DNA of 64,000 nt, from assembly GCA_963752815.1 (NCBI GenBank), contig CAVVZI010000009.1:251130-315129 (forward strand). The letters run 5' to 3'. This document shows positions 37,672 to 46,443 of the stretch, piece after piece (position 1 is the stretch's first letter; each line of letters opens with the position of its first letter). The notes under the pieces are model-generated. The model did not search any database and was not told the DNA's origin. It saw nothing but the letters and a program-made list of their open reading frames with translations. The translations under genes were made by a program, and so were the position numbers. The stretch is from Sva-07 sp963752815 (lineage in GTDB: Bacteria; Actinomycetota; Acidimicrobiia; Acidimicrobiales; Ilumatobacteraceae).

Positions 37672-38304
37672 TCAGCGAATCGCACCGGTCCGGTCGACCA
37701 CGTCGCGCGACGAGATCACGGAGTCGATGATGCCATATTCCAGCGCCTCGTTCGCCTCCATGACGAAATCGCGGTCGGTGTCCTTCGTGATCCGCTCGAT
37801 CGGCTGGCCCGTGTGGTCGGCCAGAATCCCGTCGAGAAGCTCACGCATGCGCATGATCTCCTTGGCGGCGAGCTCGAGATCGGTCACCTGGCCGTAGCCG
37901 ACCTGGCCCCACGGCTGGTGCAGGAGCACCCGGCTGTGCGGGAGCGCGAGGCGCTTGCCCTTGGTGCCGGCGGCGAGCAGCACGGCGGCAGCCGAGGCCG
38001 CCTGACCGAGGCAGATCGTGGCGATGTCGTTCTTGATGAACTGCATCGTGTCGTAGATGGCGAACAGAGCGGTGATGTCGCCGCCCGGGCTGTTGATGTA
38101 GATGTTGATGTCCTTGTCGGGGTTCTCCGACTCGAGGTGGATCAACTGGGCGCACATCAAGCTGGCGATCTGATCGTCGACCGGCGTCTGCAGGAAGATG
38201 ATGTTCTCCTTCAGCAGCTTGCTGTAGAGGTCGTACGCCCGCTCGCCACGGCTCGTCTGTTCGACGACGTTGGGGACCAGGTAGTTCACCGCATCGAGGT
38301 TCAT
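37672..38304 (-). CDS. clpP: ATP-dependent Clp protease proteolytic subunit
   Basis: 210 residues. Catalytic Ser104 in GQAASAAAVLL and His129 in SRVLLHQPWG; the Asp lies in KDTDRDFVM near 177-179. NSPGGDITALFAIYDTMQF is the oligomer handle. Forms the tetradecameric chamber with ClpX. Its ATG overlaps the tig stop as ATGA, so trigger factor and ClpP are translationally coupled. Only one clpP is in this window, whereas many actinobacteria carry two in tandem. Confidence 0.97.
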   Translation of the reverse strand: MNLDAVNYLVPNVVEQTSRGERAYDLYSKLLKENIIFLQTPVDDQIASLMCAQLIHLESENPDKDINIYINSPGGDITALFAIYDTMQFIKNDIATICLGQAASAAAVLLAAGTKGKRLALPHSRVLLHQPWGQVGYGQVTDLELAAKEIMRMRELLDGILADHTGQPIERITKDTDRDFVMEANEALEYGIIDSVISSRDVVDRTGAIR

Positions 38305-39797
38305 GAAACCGTCTCCGTTTCCGTGTCGTCGTGGTCGTGGTCGGCGTGATCGTGATCGTGGTCAGCGTGATCGTGATCGTGGTCAGCGTGATCGTGATCG
38401 TGGTCAGCGTGATCGTGATCGTGGTCAGCGTGATCGTGATCGTGATCGTGGTCGTCGAAGAGGTGGTTGCCCTCGGCGTCGTGAGCGTGGCCGAGCAGAA
38501 CGTCGCGGTCGACGGCGTTGCCGGTCTCGTCGACGAAGGCCACGTGGTGGACCAACCAGTCGAAGGCCTTCGCCTTGCGGATCTGGGCGGCCAGCTCGGG
38601 AACGGCGTCGTTCTGCTCGTACAGGCGCCGGACGTCCTTGGCCTTCTGCTGGTACTGGAGCGCCATCCGTGCGTACTCGGCGTCGAGATCGGGGCCTTCG
38701 ACGACGAGTTCCTCGGCCTCGGCCACGGCGCGCAGGGCGAGGTCGATCTTGACGGCCTCCGCGGACCGCTCGCGCAGCGAGTCCATGAACGCCACGGTGT
38801 CCTGCCCGGTGGCGGCGAGCCATTGCCCGATGTCCATGCCCTGGGCCTGGAACTGCTGGGACATGTCCTGGATCCGCTGGTTGAGGTCGTTGTGGACCAT
38901 CGCTTCGGGTGGCTCCACCTCGACCAGCGCGCCGACCGCCGCGGTCACGGCCTTCGTCAGCTCCTGGCGGGACCGGTTGAGCTTGAGGTTCGCCAGCGAC
39001 TCGCGAAGGGACGCATCCCACTCCTCGACGGTGTCGAACTCGCCGAGGTGCTCGCTGACCCATTCGTCGTCGAGTTCCGCGAGTTGCATCTCCTGCACGG
39101 CGGTGACCTTGACGGTGAAGTCGGCCTCGCCCTGGGTGCCCTTCGGGATGGACGTGAAGGTCAGTTCGTCACCGACGGAAGCGCCGACGAGCTGCTCGTC
39201 GAAGTCTTCGGTGACCCAACCCTGGCCGACCTCGTAGGACCAGTCCTCGGTGTTGAGGCCGAGCACCTCTTCGCCGTCGCGCGTGGCGGCGATGTCGAGC
39301 GTGACGTAGTCGCCGGTGGCGACGGGCCGGTCGGCGTCGACGAGCGCGGCATGCTTGCGCAGTTCGGCGGCGTGGGCCTCGGTGAGATCGGCGTCGTACA
39401 CCTCGATCGACGGCACCTCGACGGCGAGATCGGCGTAGCCGTCGATCTCGATCGTCGGGCGGATCTCGCAGGTGGCGTCGAACTCGACGGGCCCCGACTC
39501 CTCGCCATCGGTGATCTCGATCTCCGGCGTGGCGATCAGGTCGACCTGATGCTCACGCACCGCGCGCGACAGGTAGATCGGCACCGCATCACGCAATGCC
39601 TGCTCGCGGGCGGGACCGGTACCGACCCGCGCCTCGAGCACCTTGCGCGGCACCTTCCCGGCGCGAAAGCCCGGGAGGTTGATCTCCTTCGCGAGGACCT
39701 TGAAGGCACGATTGATGTCGTGCTCGAACTCGTCCTCGTCGACCTCGACGTACAGCTTGACCTTGTTGCCCTCGAGGGCTTCCAACGAACTCTTCAC
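38301..39797 (-). CDS. tig: trigger factor with a His-Asp-rich C-terminal tail
   Basis: 498 residues from GTG 39797 (VKSSLEALEGNKVKLYVEVD). Ribosome-binding N-domain with the signature NLPGFRAGKVPRKVLEARVG, PPIase FKBP-type middle domain (VATGDYVTLDIAATRDGEEV, GQGWVTEDFDEQLVGASVGD) and a helical C-domain (EPPEAMVHNDLNQRIQDM). After ENTG-like VDETGNAVDRDVLLGHAHDAEGNHLF comes about 45 residues of repeated DHDHDHA, with 18 His. Such tails bind nickel, zinc or copper in SlyD and HypB, so a metal role is plausible. It folds nascent chains at the ribosome exit. Heads the tig-clpP-clpX run. Confidence 0.95.
   Translation of the reverse strand: MKSSLEALEGNKVKLYVEVDEDEFEHDINRAFKVLAKEINLPGFRAGKVPRKVLEARVGTGPAREQALRDAVPIYLSRAVREHQVDLIATPEIEITDGEESGPVEFDATCEIRPTIEIDGYADLAVEVPSIEVYDADLTEAHAAELRKHAALVDADRPVATGDYVTLDIAATRDGEEVLGLNTEDWSYEVGQGWVTEDFDEQLVGASVGDELTFTSIPKGTQGEADFTVKVTAVQEMQLAELDDEWVSEHLGEFDTVEEWDASLRESLANLKLNRSRQELTKAVTAAVGALVEVEPPEAMVHNDLNQRIQDMSQQFQAQGMDIGQWLAATGQDTVAFMDSLRERSAEAVKIDLALRAVAEAEELVVEGPDLDAEYARMALQYQQKAKDVRRLYEQNDAVPELAAQIRKAKAFDWLVHHVAFVDETGNAVDRDVLLGHAHDAEGNHLFDDHDHDHDHADHDHDHADHDHDHADHDHDHADHDHDHADHDHDDTETETVS
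38340..38444. repeat. Five tandem 21-bp repeats inside tig
   Basis: The unit GTCAGCGTGATCGTGATCGTG is repeated five times in register; only the first unit differs, with GTCGG for GTCAG. On the coding strand each unit is one DHDHDHA heptad. Copy number of such an exact minisatellite can change by slippage without shifting the frame. Confidence 0.92.
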
Positions 39798-39898
39798 AGG
39801 TCGGCGAGTGTATCGGCGGGCGCTCCCGACGGATCGGGGAGGTGCGACGGCGACACGAACATGGTGTTCCGCGCGTCGACCGGGCAGAATGGCGCCCA

Positions 39899-40156
39899 AT
39901 GGAGCAATGGAAGCCGCACCAACTCGCCGCGCCGCACAAGGGTCAGCTCTCGCTGAGGATGGGCGACCGGGTCCGCAGTACGGCCGACATCCACGGTGTT
40001 CCGATCGGCACCGAGGGCAAGGTGATCCTGGCCAACGGGTTCAACTGGCAGCGCTACCGCATCCTCTTCACGAACGGCATGGAGGTCGGTGACCTCGACC
40101 ACCGCAACCTCGAACCGACCGGGAAGACGGCCAAGCGCATCGCCAAGCAGAAGTAG
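39899..40156 (+). CDS. small basic protein of unknown function
   Basis: 85 residues from MEQWKPHQLAAPHKGQLSLRM. No known family was recognised. GDRVRSTADIHGVPIGTEGKVILA, NWQRYRILFTNG and EVGDLDHRNLEP look like a small beta-barrel (SH3/KOW-like) that could bind nucleic acid or protein; the tail TGKTAKRIAKQK is basic. Divergent from tig with 101 bases between starts and 10 bases ahead of the PhoD-like gene, so likely co-transcribed with the latter. Confidence 0.75.
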   Translation: MEQWKPHQLAAPHKGQLSLRMGDRVRSTADIHGVPIGTEGKVILANGFNWQRYRILFTNGMEVGDLDHRNLEPTGKTAKRIAKQK

Positions 40157-40166
40157 CGACCGTCCG

Positions 40167-41858
40167 GTGCCCGCGCTCGTCCTCGGGCCGCTGCTGCGTC
40201 ACGTCTCCACCACGTCGGCCACCGTGTGGGTGGAGGTCGACGAGGCATGCACCGTCACGGTGCTCGGGCACGAGGCCCGGACGTTCTGCGTGCACGGCCA
40301 TCACTACGCCCTCGTCGTGATCGACGATCTCGAACCCGGGTCGACCACCCCGTACCGGGTCGAACTCGACGGCGCGTCCGCATGGCCGATCGCCGGTTCG
40401 CCGTTCCCCGACAGCACGATCCGCACGCTCGACGGCGACGGGCCGCTCCGTGTCCTGTTCGGCAGCTGCCGTGCGTCGGCTCCCCACCACCCACCGCATG
40501 ATCTCGAACCGGGGCGCGACCCGCGCCAACGCGGCGTCGATGCGCTTCGCGCCCACGGCCTGCGGATGCTCGGCCAGCAGCCGAGTGAATGGCCGCACCT
40601 GATCATCTGCCTCGGGGATCAGATCTACGCCGACGACCCGTCGCCGAAGGCACAGCGCAGGATGAAGCGGCGGCGCCGACGACGTCACGAGGAGGCGCCC
40701 GACGACGTCGCCGCCGACTTCGAGGAGTACCGCAACCTGTACCTCGAAGCGTGGACTCCGGACGTCGAGCGGTGGCTGCTGTCGGTCGTGCCGTCGACCA
40801 TGATCTTCGACGACCACGACATGATCGACGACTGGAACATCTCGCGCGCGTGGGTCGACGACATCCGCGCCGAGCCGTGGTGGCGCGAGCACATCGTCGG
40901 CGGGCTGGTGTCGTACTGGATCTACCAGCATCTCGGGAATCTCGATCCCGACCGCATCGAGCAGGAAGGCCTGCTCGCCGAGTTGCTCCAAGAGGACGAC
41001 GGCGAACCCGCTCTCCGGCGGTGGGCCGAGGAGTCGGAGGAGTTCACGCCGGTGCCCGGCGGCTACCACTTCAGCTTCATGCGGGATCTGGGACGAACGA
41101 CGCTCGTCGTCCTCGACTGCCGGAACGGGCGAGACCTCGAGCAAGGCGCGCGCCGGATGATCGAGGCCGACGAGTGGGCCTGGATCACCGAACAGTGCCA
41201 CCGCGACGCGGACCACCTCCTCATCGCCACGTCGTTGCCCGTGTACGTGCCCGGTGGCCTACACGGATTGCAGCAGTGGAACGAAGCGCTGTGCGAGGGA
41301 GCGTGGGGCCGGCCGATCGCCTGGCTGAGCGAGCGTCTCCGCCGCGCCCTCGACCTCGAGGACTGGCCGGCGTTCAACACGTCGTTCCACGAGTTCAACG
41401 ATCTGGTCGTCGAGGTGGCGACCGGGGAGCACCCCCCGGCGACGATCACCGTGCTGTCGGGCGACATCCACTTCTCCTACCTGTCCAAAGTCGAGCTGAC
41501 GGGGGTACGACCGGCGGGGGCACCGCCCGACGATCAGGAACTCGGCACCGCGGTGCACCAAGCGGTCAGCTCACCGGTCCGCAACGCGCTGCCGCCGCGG
41601 GATCGCACCGTGCTGCGCTTCGGGGTGTCACGTGCCGGGCGCTGGATCGGTGGACGGCTCCAGCGGTGGGCCGGTCGCAGTTCGGGCCGAGTCACCTGGG
41701 ACTTCGTCGACGGACCGTTGTTCCACAACGGCATGGCTCAACTCACCCTCGACGGGAGGTCCAACCATCTGGTGCTCGAACGCGCCGCTCACGACGACGA
41801 CGGCAACCCCGTCCTCGAGGTGGCGGCCGAACGTGAACTGGCGGTGACGGCCGACTGA
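40167..41858 (+). CDS. PhoD-like metallophosphatase
   Basis: 563 residues, GTG start (40167). N-terminal beta-sandwich (LGPLLRHVSTTSATVWVEVD), then the PhoD-like metallophosphatase core: VLFGSCRASAPH, IICLGDQIYADDPS, TMIFDDHDMIDDWN with the metal DDHD, and ITVLSGDIHFSYL. No Tat or Sec signal is seen, unlike classical secreted PhoD, so it is probably cytoplasmic or membrane associated. Expected to hydrolyse phosphodiesters or alkyl phosphates; substrate unknown. It leads a plus-strand row with two PAP2 genes. Confidence 0.9.
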   Translation: MPALVLGPLLRHVSTTSATVWVEVDEACTVTVLGHEARTFCVHGHHYALVVIDDLEPGSTTPYRVELDGASAWPIAGSPFPDSTIRTLDGDGPLRVLFGSCRASAPHHPPHDLEPGRDPRQRGVDALRAHGLRMLGQQPSEWPHLIICLGDQIYADDPSPKAQRRMKRRRRRRHEEAPDDVAADFEEYRNLYLEAWTPDVERWLLSVVPSTMIFDDHDMIDDWNISRAWVDDIRAEPWWREHIVGGLVSYWIYQHLGNLDPDRIEQEGLLAELLQEDDGEPALRRWAEESEEFTPVPGGYHFSFMRDLGRTTLVVLDCRNGRDLEQGARRMIEADEWAWITEQCHRDADHLLIATSLPVYVPGGLHGLQQWNEALCEGAWGRPIAWLSERLRRALDLEDWPAFNTSFHEFNDLVVEVATGEHPPATITVLSGDIHFSYLSKVELTGVRPAGAPPDDQELGTAVHQAVSSPVRNALPPRDRTVLRFGVSRAGRWIGGRLQRWAGRSSGRVTWDFVDGPLFHNGMAQLTLDGRSNHLVLERAAHDDDGNPVLEVAAERELAVTAD

Positions 41859-41904
41859 ACGGACGGCGTTTCGAGTTCGCCGGATTGGGGCAACTCGTCG
41901 TCGT

Positions 41905-42673
41905 ATGAGCGACACCGCGGGCACCACCGTCACCCCGACCACCACCGCCGTCACCTCCCGCCCGACCAGAGCGGTCGAGCCGGCCGATCGGCCCGAACTT
42001 CTCGACGTGACCCTGAAGTGGTCGGATCTCGGCCTGTTCCTCGCCTGCTACGCGGCGATGGTGGTCGTCTGGGTCGGGATCGGTGAGTTCATCACCCACT
42101 CGTCGTGCGATCGAGGCGCGCGACCAGTCGGTCGCCGAGTGGTTCGTCGACACCCGGACCGCGACGCTCGACACGCTGTCGGCCCTCGGATCGAATCTCG
42201 CCGCCACCATGGTGAAGATCGCCGTCACCGCCGTGCTCGCGATCATCATGCGACTGGTCTGGAAGCGCTGGCGGGAGCCGCTGATGATGGTCGTCCCGCT
42301 CGTGCTCGAAGCGAGCGTGTTCATCACGGTGACGTACATCGTTTCGCGGCCCCGACCCGACGTGGAGCGGCTCGAGTCGTCACCCGTCGACAGCAGCTTC
42401 CCGTCGGGACACGTCGCCGCCGCCGCGGCGTACGGCGCCCTGATCATCATCGTGTTCTGGCACGTCCGCAACCGCGTCGCCCGCGCCCTCGTGGTCGCAT
42501 TGTGCGTCGCCGTGCCCCTCATCGTCGGGTGGGCCCGCATGTACCGAGGCATGCACCATCTCACCGACGTGCTGGCGGGGCTGTTGCTCGGCATCGTGTC
42601 GGTCGTACTCAGCTGGTGGATGATCCACCGGGCGATCGAGCGGACGCGTTCGTCGTCCCCCACGATCGGATAA
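41905..42673 (+). CDS. PAP2-family membrane phosphatase (frame broken near 42105)
   Basis: About 255 residues. First part: MSDTAGTTVTPTTTAVTSRP and a helix (LGLFLACYAAMVVVWVGIG); after the break AIEARDQSVAEWFVDTRTA leads into the acid-phosphatase motifs SRPRPDVERL (KxxxxxxRP-like), FPSGHVAAAAAYG and YRGMHHLTDVLAG. Five to six helices. Such enzymes dephosphorylate phosphatidic acid, undecaprenyl pyrophosphate or similar lipid phosphates at the outer membrane face. 12 bases before the second PAP2 gene, same direction. Confidence 0.85.
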
Positions 42674-42685
42674 GGGCGGGACAGG

Positions 42686-44536
42686 ATGTCCACCACCTTC
42701 GCGGTGATCCTCGTCAGCGTCCTCGCCGCAGCGTTGCTCGTGGCGCTCGGCTGGCTGCGTGGGACGCGACGCCACCCCGACGACGTGATCGATCCGAACG
42801 AGACCGAGCACTGGCTCCTCCAACGGGCGAAGGATCATCCGCGTCTGCGCCGCGTCCTGTCCACGATGGACCAGCGGGTGATCGGCGGCGCCGCGGTCGC
42901 CGTGTCGTTCGTCGTCCTCTTCGTGGGCGCCCTCATCGTCGGCGCCGTGTTCGACACGGTCGACACGACCCGTGGCTTCGCCCGCTGGGACCAGTCGGTG
43001 TCGCAATGGGGCCCCGACCATGCCACGACGACGGCCGCCGCCTTCCTCCGCGGGGTCACCAATCTCGGTGCCACCGGATACCTGTTGATCCTGATGACCA
43101 TCGTCGGCGTCGTCGACTGGTTCCGCCGACGCAGAGTCAGCTCGCTCGTGTTCCTCCTGACCGTCGGCATCGGCGTGATGTTGATCAACAACGGCCTCAA
43201 GTTGCTGATCATGCGCGAGCGGCCTCCTGGCGCACATCTCACGAGCGCCGCGGGATCGTCGTTCCCGTCCGGGCACTCGGCGGCGGCCGCTGCCTGCTGG
43301 CTCGCGATCGCGCTGGTGGTCGGCCGGTGGGTCCGCCCGCGGTTCCGCCCGTACATCTCGGCCGTCGCCGTCGGCATCGCCTGCATGGTCGCCACCAGCC
43401 GGGCGCTGCTCGGTGTGCACTGGCTCACCGACGTGATCGCCGGCGTTTTCGTCGGCTGGGCGTGGTTCATGATCGTCGCCATCGCCTTCGGTGGCCGAAA
43501 CCAGGAACTCGGCCAACCGGCCGAGCAGGTCGCCAAGCAGGAAACGGAGCAACCCATGGCCGAACATGAGATGGCCTCACACAAGACCCGACAGCAGGAG
43601 ACCCCGCGAACCGCAGGAGACGAGGCACCTCGCATGAGCAACGTCGGCGTCATCGTCCACCAGGACAAGGTCCTCGGCGGCGGGCTCGAGGAGTTGCGGT
43701 CGGCGCTCGCCGACGTCGGCCACCCCGACCCGGCTTGGTACGAGGTGGCCAAGAGCAAGGAAGCCCCGAAGAAGATCCGCAAACTCGTCCGCGACGATGG
43801 GGTCGATCGCGTGCTCGTCTGGGGCGGCGACGGCACCGTTCGCCGTTGCATCCAAACCCTGATCGACGATGACCTCGATGCCTCGATCGGCATCCTGCCC
43901 GCCGGCACCGGCAACCTGCTGGCGAACAACCTCGGCATCCCGATCGAGGTCCGCGGGGCGGTCGACGTGGCGGTGCACGGCGAGCCGCGCCCGATCGACG
44001 TCGGGCTGATGAACGATCTCTACTTCGCCGTGATGGCCGGAACCGGCTTCGACGCCCTGATGATCCGCGACGCCGACGAGAACGCGCTCAAGGAGCGGTT
44101 CGGACGGGCGGGATACGTCTGGGCCGGGATGAACAACATCGACGTCAGCCCGGCCCAGGCCGAGGTCGAGGTCGACGGTCTGCCCTGGTACAAGGGCGAT
44201 GCCACCTGCGTGATCGTGGCCAACGTGGGCACGATCCTCGGCGGCGTGCAGGCCTTCCCCGACGCGTCACCGACCGACGGTCGACTCGAGGTCGGCGTGG
44301 TGCAGGCCCGGACGAAGGCCGACTGGGCGAGGCTGATGGCGAGCGCCGTGGCCCGGCGGGCGAACAAGTCGTCGCTGACCGAGATGGTCACCGCCGAGCA
44401 GGTGACGATCCGTCTCGATCGGACGTTTCCGTGGGAGGTCGACGGTGGCGACCAGGAACGCACCGACCAGTTCGAGATCAAGTGTGTTCCGCACGCGGTC
44501 CGCATCTGCCAACCCCGATCCAAGGAGGCGTCATGA
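42686..44536 (+). CDS. PAP2 phosphatase fused to a diacylglycerol-kinase-like domain
   Basis: 616 residues. N-terminal half: membrane PAP2 with MRERPPGAHL, SSFPSGHSAAAAACW and SRALLGVHWLTDVIAG. After a hydrophilic linker (about residues 275-315, EQVAKQETEQPMAEHEMASH) a DAGK_cat/sphingosine-kinase-like domain follows: NVGVIVHQDKVLGGGLEELR, VWGGDGTVRRCI and GILPAGTGNLLANNLGIP, with the C-terminal NBD-like GMNNIDVSPAQAEVEVDG. One domain removes and the other adds lipid phosphate, so the fusion could cycle a lipid. The Met at 43634 may be a second start. Confidence 0.92.
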   Translation: MSTTFAVILVSVLAAALLVALGWLRGTRRHPDDVIDPNETEHWLLQRAKDHPRLRRVLSTMDQRVIGGAAVAVSFVVLFVGALIVGAVFDTVDTTRGFARWDQSVSQWGPDHATTTAAAFLRGVTNLGATGYLLILMTIVGVVDWFRRRRVSSLVFLLTVGIGVMLINNGLKLLIMRERPPGAHLTSAAGSSFPSGHSAAAAACWLAIALVVGRWVRPRFRPYISAVAVGIACMVATSRALLGVHWLTDVIAGVFVGWAWFMIVAIAFGGRNQELGQPAEQVAKQETEQPMAEHEMASHKTRQQETPRTAGDEAPRMSNVGVIVHQDKVLGGGLEELRSALADVGHPDPAWYEVAKSKEAPKKIRKLVRDDGVDRVLVWGGDGTVRRCIQTLIDDDLDASIGILPAGTGNLLANNLGIPIEVRGAVDVAVHGEPRPIDVGLMNDLYFAVMAGTGFDALMIRDADENALKERFGRAGYVWAGMNNIDVSPAQAEVEVDGLPWYKGDATCVIVANVGTILGGVQAFPDASPTDGRLEVGVVQARTKADWARLMASAVARRANKSSLTEMVTAEQVTIRLDRTFPWEVDGGDQERTDQFEIKCVPHAVRICQPRSKEAS

Positions 44537-45438
44537 CGACCGTGGAGAAGCACACCGACGACGACGAAGTCGGACTGGAGCACGCCGAGGAGTTCGCCCG
44601 CACGCACCCCGGCCTGGTCAAGTTCGGCCGCATCGGCTGGGTCGCCAAAGGCGTCGTCTACGCCCTCACCGGGTTCCTGGCGCTGCTGATCGCGTTCGAC
44701 CGACTCCCGGGCGCGGAGGCGACGCAGTCACCAGGCCAGGAGGCGAGCCAGAGCGGTGCGATCGCCCGGATCGCCGAACGCACGGGCGGGGTACCGCTGC
44801 TGCTCGTGATCGTGGCCGGCCTGGTGATCTATTCGTGCTGGCGCATCGTCAGCGCCCTGCTCCCCGCGGACAGTGACGCATCGAGCTGGATCACCCGCAT
44901 CGGGTATCTGGTGAGCGCCGTGACCTATCTCGTGCTCGCCGGACTCGCGGTGTCGATCGCCAGCAACCACCGCGAGGCCCAGACCGACGCCTCACAGAAG
45001 ACCGAGGACTCCAAGGTCGAGTCCTTCACCCGCGACCTGCTCGGTCACTCGTACGGGCGAACCGTGGTGTTCCTCATCGGCGTCGTGCTGATCTGCATCG
45101 CCGCGACGTTCCTGGTGAAGGCGATCACGGCGAGCTTCCGCTCCCAGATGGCCCACCGTGGTGTCGGGCCCATCTCGTTCGACATGCTGGTTCTGATGGG
45201 TCGGATCGGGTGGATCGGTCGCACCGCGATGATGGGGTTGATCGGGTTCTTCCTGTGCCGTGCGGCCTGGCTGTTCAACGCCGACGAGGCCCAGGGCCTC
45301 GACGGTTCATTGCGCAAGGCGGCGACATCCGATGCCGGCACCGTGCTCGTCGTCGTCGTCGCGGTCGGACTGCTGGTCTACGGCTTGTTCTGCATCATCA
45401 GTGCGCCGAGGCAGCTCCTCGTCGCCGCCGACCGCTGA
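44533..45438 (+). CDS. DUF1206 membrane protein
   Basis: 301 residues, six helices in three repeats. Each repeat opens with an arginine-glycine signature: GRIGWVAKGVVYALTG, TRIGYLVSAVTYLVLAG and GRIGWIGRTAMMGLIG, the DUF1206 pattern. Function unknown. The ATG overlaps the stop of the PAP2-kinase gene (ATGA) and is preceded by AAGGAGG, so the two are translationally coupled and probably act in the same membrane process. Confidence 0.93.
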   Translation: MTTVEKHTDDDEVGLEHAEEFARTHPGLVKFGRIGWVAKGVVYALTGFLALLIAFDRLPGAEATQSPGQEASQSGAIARIAERTGGVPLLLVIVAGLVIYSCWRIVSALLPADSDASSWITRIGYLVSAVTYLVLAGLAVSIASNHREAQTDASQKTEDSKVESFTRDLLGHSYGRTVVFLIGVVLICIAATFLVKAITASFRSQMAHRGVGPISFDMLVLMGRIGWIGRTAMMGLIGFFLCRAAWLFNADEAQGLDGSLRKAATSDAGTVLVVVVAVGLLVYGLFCIISAPRQLLVAADR

Positions 45439-45456
45439 GCCGCTGTCGGTCGAGGA

Positions 45457-46443
45457 TCAGCGAGGCAGACCGCGGGCCCATTCGGACAGCGTGTCGACGT
45501 AGCGCTGGGGGTCCTGCCCGTGCATCGAATGACCCATCTCCGGGAACGAGACGTACTCGAAGGCGTTCCCGGCTTCGGTCACCAGTTCGCGCACGCGCGC
45601 CACCTGGAGGTCCGAGATCGCCCCCATCAGGGCGCCCGACGCCTCGTCGACCACCCGGAAGTGGTGGGTGAACAGCACCGGGACCTTCACCGAGGCGAGC
45701 AGCTGCTCGTGCGGGCACGACGCGTAGAAGCTGCCGGACCAGAAGGCGCGACCCCATTCGGGGTCGTACTCCTTCAGGCTCTGCCCCGGCTCGGCGGCCA
45801 TGCCCATGAGCCCGGCGATGAACCCGAGCCGGGCAGGAAGTTCGGTCGGGATCGCCGCGACCATCGCTTCCCAGTCGCCGATCGACCACTGGTCGCCGAG
45901 GTACTTGGCCATGTGAGCGAAGAGCGGTCCGATGCACTGACCGATGCCCTGTCCGACGGCGGGGCGGATCTCGGAGGCGAACAGCGGCGGGTCCTCGTAG
46001 TACGCCGCGACCACTTGGCCGGGGCGGGCATACGCCGAGAGCCACGCCGAGATGACACCGCCGGACGACAACCCGGCGACGATCGTCGGGCGTCCGATGA
46101 CGCCGTCGATGAACCGGACGAGGTCGTTGCCGATGTTGTCGAGGGTGTAGCGGCCGGGGGTGCGGCTCGACCGTCCCTGCCCCCGCAGGTCGACGGCGTA
46201 CGCCTGGAAGTGCTCGGCGAGGAGCGGGAGGGCCGCTTCGTACCCCCACCACGACTCGGTCTGGCCCGGGATCAACAGCAGTGCCGGTCGGTCGGGCGAT
46301 CCCGCGCTGACCGATCCCGCTGACCCCGCGCTCACGTAGTTGAGTTCGACTTCCCCGGTGTCGAACGACCGCTCCTCGAATGCGTGCGGGACGTAGGTGT
46401 CGGCAGGTGCGTGGGGCCCGAAGGCGTTGGCGAAGGCGCCCAT
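45457..46443 (-). CDS. alpha/beta-hydrolase of the aromatic operon (meta-cleavage-product hydrolase-like)
   Basis: 328 residues. LLLIPGQTESWWGY (oxyanion loop, HG replaced by PGQ), DLRGQGRSSRTPG, GLSSGGVISAW nucleophile Ser, SFPEMGHSMHGQD His. Start ATG 46443 overlaps the stop of the FAH gene as TGATG. In aromatic meta-cleavage operons an alpha/beta-hydrolase cuts the carbon-carbon bond of the ring-fission product; assigning that role here rests on operon membership, and the odd oxyanion loop leaves other chemistry open. Last gene of the operon. Confidence 0.85.
   Translation of the reverse strand: MGAFANAFGPHAPADTYVPHAFEERSFDTGEVELNYVSAGSAGSVSAGSPDRPALLLIPGQTESWWGYEAALPLLAEHFQAYAVDLRGQGRSSRTPGRYTLDNIGNDLVRFIDGVIGRPTIVAGLSSGGVISAWLSAYARPGQVVAAYYEDPPLFASEIRPAVGQGIGQCIGPLFAHMAKYLGDQWSIGDWEAMVAAIPTELPARLGFIAGLMGMAAEPGQSLKEYDPEWGRAFWSGSFYASCPHEQLLASVKVPVLFTHHFRVVDEASGALMGAISDLQVARVRELVTEAGNAFEYVSFPEMGHSMHGQDPQRYVDTLSEWARGLPR

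Noticed and set aside
38340..38444. CRISPR or iteron array
   Set aside because: Repeats are contiguous without spacers and encode in-frame DHDHDHA heptads of tig.
38331..39956. 541-residue plus-strand open frame with Val/Ile repeats
   Set aside because: Antisense of tig; the VIVIVVS repeats are the mirror of the His-Asp tail.
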